Positions 57,091 to 64,000 of a DNA stretch of 64,000 bases are shown here, one piece after another (the first letter of the stretch is position 1; every line of letters starts with the position of its first letter). This stretch comes from Bicyclus anynana (taxonomy: Eukaryota > Arthropoda > Insecta > Lepidoptera > Nymphalidae): contig NC_069084.1 in assembly GCF_947172395.1 (NCBI RefSeq), positions 2,667,107-2,731,106 on the forward strand, read 5' to 3'. Below the pieces are notes generated by a model. That model was not told the DNA's origin. It saw only the letters and a list, made by a program, of their open reading frames with translations, and made no database searches. A program made the translations under genes and the position numbers.

Positions 57091-57480
57091 GTGTAACAAT
57101 GAAAGACATATTATCGATAAGTAAAGTTTATTATCGTATCTTGTTCACAAAATTAAAAAAATTAACAATATTTGATTTAATATAATACATATTTCATATT
57201 ATATAATTATTAACTAAATAAAATTAATCTTCATCTGAGTCTTCATCATCAGAATCTTCGTCTTCTGCCAAATTTATTATATATTAGTATCCATAGTGCG
57301 CAACGAGTAACACATGAATGTATTTATTTAATTGCAGTAAACACATTTATAGCAAAAAAAATACGCAATGCAATTACATTAGAAACCGACCAATCAGAAT
57401 CGTCCAAATCATTATTGACTCATCATTAGCACGTGCGCAGGTAGCCGTTTATCGATAATTAGGGTGCGCAGGTAGGCGCG
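57085..57480 (-). mobile_element. Transposon-like remnant with an acidic C-terminal coding tail
   Basis: Inverted TTATCGATAA motifs lie at about 57112 and 57449. On the minus strand from 57268 to 57227 the sequence reads LAEDEDSDDEDSDED then TAA, the kind of acidic end found on many nuclear proteins and some transposases. The upstream frame is lost. Either a MITE keeping the end of a transposase or a stray last exon. Confidence 0.3.
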
Positions 57481-57791
57481 CTGCACATCCCTATCTTTTT
57501 TGACTTTTATGACCGGACGACTCAGATGATAATGCGCATACTATAGTCTTTTATCTTTCATACTGTTGATTACATTTACCGAGTATGACGTCAATATTTG
57601 GTGGGTAGGTAGGAACATCCCAAAAAATTAACTGCAGTATTTTTTCCCATTGCTGAATCTACTAAACTAATAGGTCACCGCGACGCTCGAGTAAGTAAAC
57701 GTTTAGTTAGTATCATGGGCTCCTCTACCGCATAGTGCGCCTAACTACCAGGGATTGTTTTGTGACTGACGCTTCAATTGGTTGATGAATT

Positions 57792-58107
57792 AATGATTTT
57801 ATACTATTAGATACGTTACGTGCCTACAAAAATCACCACAAAAAGTGATCCAAACTTAGCTATTCCACTTGGCGCACTATGCACAATAATTTTGTATTTA
57901 CTTACATTAAATAGTTTTTAACTTTTTACATTTCCTGAACATTCATCTTGTATCTCTGTCTCTGTCATTGTAGATAATATTTGGGTATTAATATGCTCAT
58001 GTGATTTTCGTTATTCAATAAGCGACCAAATGAAATGAAGCCGTTTGAGTGACTTTGTTCGCCTAAGTTTTAACGCGTAAGTGCCATATTTATAGTATAA
58101 AATCATT
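57792..58107. mobile_element. MITE-F copy with 16-bp perfect inverted ends
   Basis: AATGATTTTATACTAT at 57792-57807 and ATAGTATAAAATCATT at 58092-58107; interior TACAAAAATCACCACAAAAA. Confidence 0.8.
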
Positions 58108-58366
58108 GTTTATAGGTTGGTTTATAGCCGTTTGAAATATATTTCAAAACAGCCATCAATTGACCTTTTAATTATACCAGTCAAATTGACACACAAGAGA
58201 ATTTGGAAGTACAATATTTTTTAACGTATCGCGACATCAAAAGGAATATGAAACACATATTTTATTATTCCTTTTTGTCACTGGAACCCGGTAATTAATT
58301 CCGTTTACGTCCAGTCGACAGTAAAACAACGTTAGCCTTTTTTACATTCGCTCTCCGGAGTTCTGA

Positions 58367-61300
58367 ATGACGGTACTGTTTTACCGACACTCTGTTAAAA
58401 TGGTGTTAAATTCGAAAAAAGAATTCGACAAATCCATAGACTTAACTAAAAAAATCTTCTTTTTATCAGGATTTGAAATAGGAGAGTCGTTTATTTTTAT
58501 CAACTGGTTGTATTATTTCAATTTATTATGGCTGTATGTTGATGTTTTGGGGGAGTTATCGTGGTTGGTAGAAGGGATAAGGATGGGGAAAAGTTTGGAT
58601 GAATTGTCTATGGTTGCGCCGTGTTTTACCATTTGTCTATTGGGTACGGCTAAAATTCTGCCATTTTTTTTTAATAAAGAAACATTTCAAGAGGCATTGC
58701 GAACGTTGAGGGCATTTCATCCAAATGGAGAATTGAATGAAGTAGACAGAGAAATCGTCGAGGAGTCCCATAAATATGTGATGTCAGTTATCATGTTCTT
58801 TTTCAACGCCGCCGCGTTGGTGGTTGTGATGTTCTCATGTGAGCCCCTGATGATAATGGGCTACGAGTATTACACCACGGGGATCGTCGTCTTAAAGTTG
58901 CCTTTCTTGATCAAATACTTTTTCGACGCTTACGCTAACGTCACTGTTTGGAGCTTGGTTTATGTTCATCAGGTTTGGTCTAGTAAGTATAGATACCTAA
59001 TAACATCAAGAATATTAAGAAACATAAGGTAACTTATTCTAATACCCATACAAATCTATACTAATATTATAAAGCTGAAGATTTAGTTCGTTTGCTAGAA
59101 CGCGCTAATCTCAGGAACTGGTCCGTTATGAAAAATCATTTCAGTGTTACATAGCCCATTTACCGAGGAAAGCTATAGGCTATATAATATCCCCATATTC
59201 CTACGAAAACGGGAATCACGCGGGTGAAACCAAGCGGCGTCAGCTAGTCATACATATTATGTAGAATAGATTTTTGTGTACGACAGCTAGGCTTATACTT
59301 TGCGCAAAAATTTAACTAGCTCTCAGAGTTATATCATCATCATCATCAGCCGATGGACGTCCACTGCTGGACATAGGCCTTTTGTAACTACCTCCAAACA
59401 CCACGGTTCGAGCCGCTAGCATCCATCGGTTCCCTGTAACCCAGTTTCTGTTGTCGGTCCACCTAGTGGGGGGTTGAATCACACTGTTTTCCGATGTGGC
59501 GTCGCCATTTCAGCACTTTGAGATCCCAAAGTCTATCTGCTTTTCGAACTCTATGCCCCAATTCAGCTTCGTCACTCGCTGAGTTATGTCGGTGACTTTG
59601 GTTCTTCTGCGGATCTCTTCGATTCTGTTTCGATCATTTCATTCGATCGATTCAGTCTTCAGAGCTTAGTGGCATAAATAGCTTTATAGACATGGTTTGG
59701 CATTTAATTGGTTCATGTCTGGCTAGCTGTCGGCCGTGGTTAGTTACCACCCTACCGGCAAAGACGTACCGCCAAGCGATTTAGCATTCCGTCGATGTCG
59801 TGTAGAAACCGAAAGGGGTGTAGATTTTCATCCTCCACCTAACAAGTTAGCCCGCTTCTTTCTTAGATTTCATCATCACTTACCATCAGGTGAGATTGTA
59901 GTCAAGGGCTAACTTGTAAAAAATAAAGAAAAAAAATAGACAGTTATTTTAAGGATATCAAGCAAAACAAAAATTGAGTTGTTAAATAGGTCCGAACGGT
60001 CATTCGAGTACATAACTAATCATAATATAAGAATAAGCTGTTAAAAAGTACGTGGAAGTGATAAACATAGTTCTCCTCTTACGTTTCGCCGCAGTGGAGT
60101 AAAAAAATATATAATTTTCAGCTGTGATTGTGTGCCTGTACTTAATAGCGGCCGACTCTTTGTTCTATATCTTCTGCACATACCTGAAAATGCATTTCCG
60201 TATTCTCGGCAATGAGCTCAGGAATGTTGTGACTTCCTCCGTAGATGACACCAAGAGGAATATGAGGAAATGCGCCAGTAGACACCAACAGCTGATCGCG
60301 TAAGTTTTAAAGCTCAGAAATTAGACGAATATCTTAGCATTCGATGGATTACGGAATTGATTGATTGATTGGATTGATCAGGTGGCAGAGATATAATCTT
60401 GTACTTTTTGAACTTACTGTAGTTTTAGTCCTTCGGAATGTTTGTCTCTCACTTGTCTGTACTAAACGTTTAATTTGTTTGGAGAAACTAACATGTCCGG
60501 TTTAACAGAAGATCAGTCCAAGATGGCCACCACAAAATAGCTTATTACTTACGTATTTTTGAATTCTTTACAACTACCTCAATATGGGTATCAATTAATG
60601 AAAGGGCTTCGGTATTGCAATACTAAACACTATCATAAATTGCAATCCAAGATAGCTGCCACTACAAAATGGCGAATAACAAATTTCTTTTTTTGTAAGG
60701 GATTTTAAATTGTTTTAATTTAATATTTGTACGATCTGTCTTTAAGTATAAGTAAATTGTCTACATACCCTAGCATATTTGAAATTAGATTTAGAAAGAA
60801 TACAATAGAAACTTAAGCAAAGTTATCCTAAAACTATACAAATCATGCCCACGTGCAATGGTGAATAACAATACTGGCTGCATTTCCGCGCTGGACAGCC
60901 AGAACGATCCTTTGCGGAAAAAATGAACCAGCCCTTCTGTCACCAGTTGAGTCAACTAGCCACGGTCAAATAATTCGGAGAATTTTTTTTGGACTGCGGA
61001 ATTACATTTCAATTGAGTACTTATTAATAATATTTTATTCTCATTTTCAGATTGGTAAACTTACTGGAGCTAATATATTCAAAATCAACTCTTTTCAATA
61101 TAATAAGCAGCTCCATTTTGTTGTGCTTAAGTGGATTTAACATAGCGGTATATACACATATTTTTATTTTACTTTTAGAATAAAAAAGAAAGAAAGATCA
61201 GAGTTAGGCATAATCAGAAATGAGGAGATCCGTAAAAGGATCAAAGTTGCCATAGCCCTAGTTGTTAGGATGGCCCCGCACTAAAAGCCACTAGGTTTTA

Positions 61301-62446
61301 ATTTCAAGGTCATGGGTTCGATCCCCGCCCGCTGGATTATTGTCGTACCCACACCTAACACAATCTTTTCGGCTAATTGGAGGGTGACATGGGCATATTA
61401 AAAAAAAAACCTTAAATATTTTGGAAGTCTTTGGTAGCCAATAGTGGACTTTCATCGGCTGATGAAGGTAATGTATGCCTGATGAAAAATGATCAGTTCT
61501 TAGTTTGTGCATTTCTAGAAGATGCCTACTCATATCTTGAAGATCTTCAAATTTTATGTAGGCAAAGTAAGCCTACATAAAATTTGAAGATCTTTTGAAA
61601 CGTCGAGTTTGACTATTGTAAAGACTCTAGCACCGTAGTTATTGGATAAATATAAAATTAATATTATGACAAATATTCGATTCGATGCAAAACCTCTAGA
61701 ACAGTTCGATGTTTAGTGTATGCCATTCACCTGACGGCAGATGCTTCAATTTTATTTACATGTATTGATTCCATTGGTATCTTATTAAAAAGGAGATCGG
61801 TTATTGATTCATATATTATTTTAGGTGGTACAGAAGACCAGCGCAGTTCTGACATTCGCTCCATTCCTGATCATGAGCCTCACACAAGTGTTTCTCATGT
61901 GCTTCTTCGGCGACTTGCTCATGGCTTCTGTAAGAATCAACAAATAACTATCACATTTTTCGCTCATACATAAAAACATGAACTCCGGTTTTCCTGGTTT
62001 GGAGTTTCGTTAGAAATCACGTGTCTCAAACGGTGAAGGAAAAACATCGTGAGGAATCCTGCATTCCTGAGAAGTTTCTTATTTCTCTGCGTGTGTGAAG
62101 TCTGCAAATTCGCATTATATGTATATAGGCCAGAGTGGTATACTATTTCCTGAAGAGTTTGTTTGTTTGATTGAACGCGCTAATCTCAGGAACTACTCAT
62201 CCGATTTAAAAAATTCTTTCAGTGTTAGATAGCCCATTTATCGAGGAAGGCTATATTTTATGTATTCCTACGGGAACGGGAACCACGCGGGTGAAACTGA
62301 GCGGCGTCTACTAGTGCACTGATACTTTGAATGTTAATAATTATTGTTGTCTTTTAGAGTATCCAAATAAGCGATGCAGTTTACGGCTGTGGGTGGTACG
62401 ATGCGGAGCTGTCGATCAGGAGGATTGTTCTGATTATTATGATTAA
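58367..62446 (+). CDS. Odorant receptor (7tm_6 family), five exons traced, C-terminal exon uncertain
   Basis: Exons 58367-58982, 60122-60299, 61051-61147, 61825-61929 and 62358-62446 join in phase (1, 2, 0, 0, 2) with donors GTAAGT, GTAAGT, GTATAT, GTAAGA, GTGAGT and acceptors ending TTCAG or TTTAG. About 361 residues result, close to the 390-430 usual for insect odorant receptors. Hydrophobic segments lie near residues 42-62, 82-102, 137-158 and 173-201, then after the splice (VIVCLYLIAADSLFYIFCTY), in exon 3 (SSSILLCLSGFNIA) and in exon 4 (VLTFAPFLIMSLTQVFLMCF). Family signatures are LVNLLELIYS, CLSGFNIA, and the C-terminal SDAVYGCGWYDAELSIRRIV. The protein would act with Orco in antennal neurons; the ligand is unknown. 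A second Met at codon 12 (MVLNSKKEF) may be the true start. See 62480-62572 for the last exon. Confidence 0.85.
59050..59937. mobile_element. Three elements in intron 1 of the receptor gene
   Basis: 59050-59250 is Helitron-like (TATACTAATATTATAAAGCT to GCGGCGTCAGCTAGT). 59335-59690 is a reversed RTE 3' end with an (ATC)n tail (CCGATGGACGTCCACTGCTG). 59712-59937 is a 5'-truncated SINE-B. Confidence 0.8.
60790..60985 (-). mobile_element. LINE 3' fragment in intron 2 of the receptor gene
   Basis: Reverse complement matches the coding end of 52534-52908 (CTTCTGTCACC, CGCTGGACAGCCAG, GCATTTCCGCGC on plus), with a deletion. No poly(A) left. Confidence 0.8.
61255..61400 (+). mobile_element. SINE-E in intron 3 of the receptor gene
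   Basis: tRNA-like head with B box GGGTTCGATCCCCGCC followed by TTATTGTCGTACCCACACCT, as in the reversed fragment at 7960-8065. Confidence 0.72.
61541..61593. repeat. Perfect 23-bp hairpin in intron 3
   Basis: AGATCTTCAAATTTTATGTA...(61541-61563) pairs exactly with 61571-61593 across a 7-nt loop (AAAGTAA). Confidence 0.85.
62010..62315 (+). repeat. SINE-A fragment and Helitron-like element in intron 4
   Basis: 62016-62140 is the SINE-A body (ATCACGTGTCTCAAACGGTG). 62160-62315 is a Helitron-like copy (GAACGCGCTAATCTCAGGAA ... GAGCGGCGTCTACTAGTG) similar to 59095-59250. Confidence 0.75.
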
Positions 62447-62479
62447 GTGAGTTATAGCATATTATACAGAGCGGAAACC

Positions 62480-62572
62480 TGTGATAGTTCATAACATAGC
62501 AGGCAACTTTAAAATTTTGACCGTGGTGGCTTTGGGAGATAGCAAGTTTCAAAGGATATTAGTTCAAGTTTA
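62480..62572 (+). other. Candidate last exon of the odorant receptor, out of phase
   Basis: One frame reads RKPVIVHNIAGNFK, then ILTVVALGDSKFQRILVQV and a stop. The KPV start and the 33-residue length to the stop fit the final exon of lepidopteran receptors. The gap to exon 5 is only about 33 bp, and no AG in it gives the needed phase. Either a deletion fused the intron and broke the gene, or the true last exon lies elsewhere and this is chance. Confidence 0.35.
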
Positions 62573-62837
62573 ATTTAGTTTACACACTTGTAATTTTAAC
62601 ACAATGAAACATCGACTCTATAGACACAGTTTGTACAGACGTTAGATCATGATCATATATTTTTGACAGAGGGATAATGTCTCGCGAGGCATGTCCTAAG
62701 GTAATTGGTCTGAGCTAGAACCCAGAGCCGTAAAGCTTATTATTAAAAAAAAAATATATCCATAATAGCCAGATAGGTACTTGGCGTATATTCACGATAC
62801 GCGAAATATATGAAATTAACCCAGTCACAAACAGTCG

Positions 62838-63362
62838 CTAGATGCTGGCGGCTAAAGACGATGGTTGTTAGTTTGTGGTCCTCACAAGAGGCCTATGTCC
62901 AGCAAACATTGGCTGAAAATGTTGGAAGAATTTTTAAACAGAAATATTTGTGATGAAAACTAGTAAAGGGAATTGCTATTGACCCTGGCCTACCCTAACC
63001 ACCCGGCAATTTACAATAGACAACTATTTTAGATCCTTATTTATACATCATATAATCTCATCATATATCTCCATATACTTTTATACGAGTCACGAAGCTG
63101 AAGTGGCAATGGGCAGGCCACATAATTTGAAGAGCCGATAGACTTTGGGGTCCCAAAGTGCTGGAATGGCGAACCCGCACCGGAAAGCGCCGTGTTGGTC
63201 GACCCCTCACAGGTGGTTCGAAGACATCAAGCGGGTTGCAGGGAGCCGCTGGATGCTGGCGGCTCGAGACCGTTTTGTTTGGAAGTCCATGCAAGAGGCG
63301 TCCAGCAGTGGACGCCCATCGGCTGATAGTGATGATGATGATGATAATGATGATACTTTTAT
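62838..63362 (+). mobile_element. Two RTE LINE 3' ends
   Basis: 62838-62917 is a short fragment (CTAGATGCTGGCGGCTAAAG, GGCCTATGTCCAGCAAAC). 63071-63362 encodes KWQWAGHI, VLEWRTRTGKRRVGRPLT, RVAGSRWMLAARDRFVWKSM, and ends in (GAT)n. The latter has lost a short piece (EA to SSSG) before the GGACGCCCATCGGCTGATAG end. Confidence 0.85.
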
Positions 63363-63461
63363 ACGGGGGTATATCTACCTGGGTTCCCGCGGCCGACATT
63401 GAATTGGCCGGTGTTCATTCTTCTTTAGTGTAGACTTCGGAACAGCCTGTATAATTGTATA

Positions 63462-63690
63462 CTAGCGGACGCCCGCGACTTCGTCCGCGTAAAATGAGTT
63501 TTTTAGAAATCCCTCGGAAACCATGGATTTTTCCGGGATGAAAAGTAGCCTATGTGTTAATCCAGAATAAAATCTATTTCCATTCCAAATTTCATCCAAA
63601 TCGCTTTAGCAGCCGCAGCGTAAAGGAGGAACAAACATACACACACACACAAACTTTCGTCTTTAAAATATTAGTGTGATAGCGGTCATG
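63462..63690 (-). mobile_element. Helitron-like element
   Basis: Starts CTAGCGGACGCCCGCGACTT and ends ACACACAAACTTTCGTCTTT, AAAATATTAGTGTGATA. It is the reverse of 53540-53778. Confidence 0.7.
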
Positions 63691-63723
63691 CTTTCGCTTT
63701 CGCTTTTACTTATGTACACATCT

Positions 63724-64000
63724 TCCCTACCCCTACCTTACCCTACTCCCTACCTAAACCTACCCAACCCTACTGTGCCCCTACTTTTCCCTTACCCTAC
63801 CGCTAACCCTAAACCCTACCCTACCCCTGCCTTACCTCTACCCTACCCTTACCCGTACCCTACCCGTACTCTACCCTACCCGTACCATACCCTACTCGTA
63901 CCCTTCCCCTTCCCTACCCTATCTCTATCCTACCCTTCCCTATCGTACCCCTACCTCTACCCTACCCCTACACTGCCCCTACCCATACCCTAACCTACTC
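63724..64000. repeat. Degenerate CCCTA/CCCCTA minisatellite, running off the right edge
   Basis: Irregular CCCTA, CCCCTA and CCCGTA units: the same type as 50777-51180 on the other strand. It begins about 35 bp beyond the Helitron-like element. Confidence 0.92.

Noticed and set aside
63676..63993. Pro/Leu/Tyr-rich frame on the plus strand
   Set aside because: Artefact of the CCCTA array.

Overview
This window looks like lepidopteran (butterfly or moth) nuclear DNA. It is AT-rich and intron-bearing. It is packed with short tRNA-derived SINEs, RTE-type LINE 3' ends with trinucleotide tails, and short palindromic or Helitron-like elements of the kind that fill lepidopteran genomes. It also carries insect gene families: MBF2/REPAT-like secreted proteins and a 7-transmembrane odorant receptor. 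Nothing bacterial or viral was recognised. All family assignments were made by eye; no database search was possible.

Left third (1-23 kb). The left edge is an open reverse-transcriptase frame of a 5'-truncated CR1/jockey-like LINE on the minus strand. From 3.8 to 20.1 kb lies a cluster of six MBF2/REPAT-like genes encoding small secreted proteins. There is a divergent pair (3798-4211 minus, 4976-5344 plus), a tandem duplicate pair (7187-7525 and 8688-9026, both minus), a single-exon gene (13665-14042 plus) and a divergent four-exon member (17382-20077 plus). The spaces between them are filled by at least five SINE types, with nested insertions and clear target-site duplications, including an unusually long 89-bp direct repeat flanking one SINE. 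At 23.0 kb a GC-rich signal-peptide exon on the minus strand looks like the first coding exon of a gene whose other exons I could not find.

Middle (23-58 kb). This is mostly non-coding. The one clear gene is a single-exon, GC-rich F-box/leucine-rich-repeat gene at 37973-39301, homologous to Drosophila ppa (partner of paired) and vertebrate FBXL14. It is followed by two separate tandem-repeat arrays (about 3 and 5 units). The rest is MITEs and palindromes, a degenerate GGGTA minisatellite, a retroposed LINE 3' end with poly(A) and target duplication, and a 705-bp non-autonomous hAT element with a perfect 8-bp target duplication.

Right end (58-64 kb). A multi-exon odorant receptor gene (7tm_6 family) on the plus strand can be traced through five exons with consistent splice phases. 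A sixth, C-terminal exon seems to follow after only about 33 bp and out of phase. Its introns hold SINEs, RTE fragments, Helitron-like elements and a perfect 23-bp hairpin. The window ends in a second GGGTA-type array, in the opposite orientation to the first.

The MBF2-like proteins are probably secreted gut or haemolymph proteins, in some moths induced by pathogens (REPAT). The F-box protein is a substrate adaptor for ubiquitination, and the receptor is chemosensory. They appear functionally independent neighbours.
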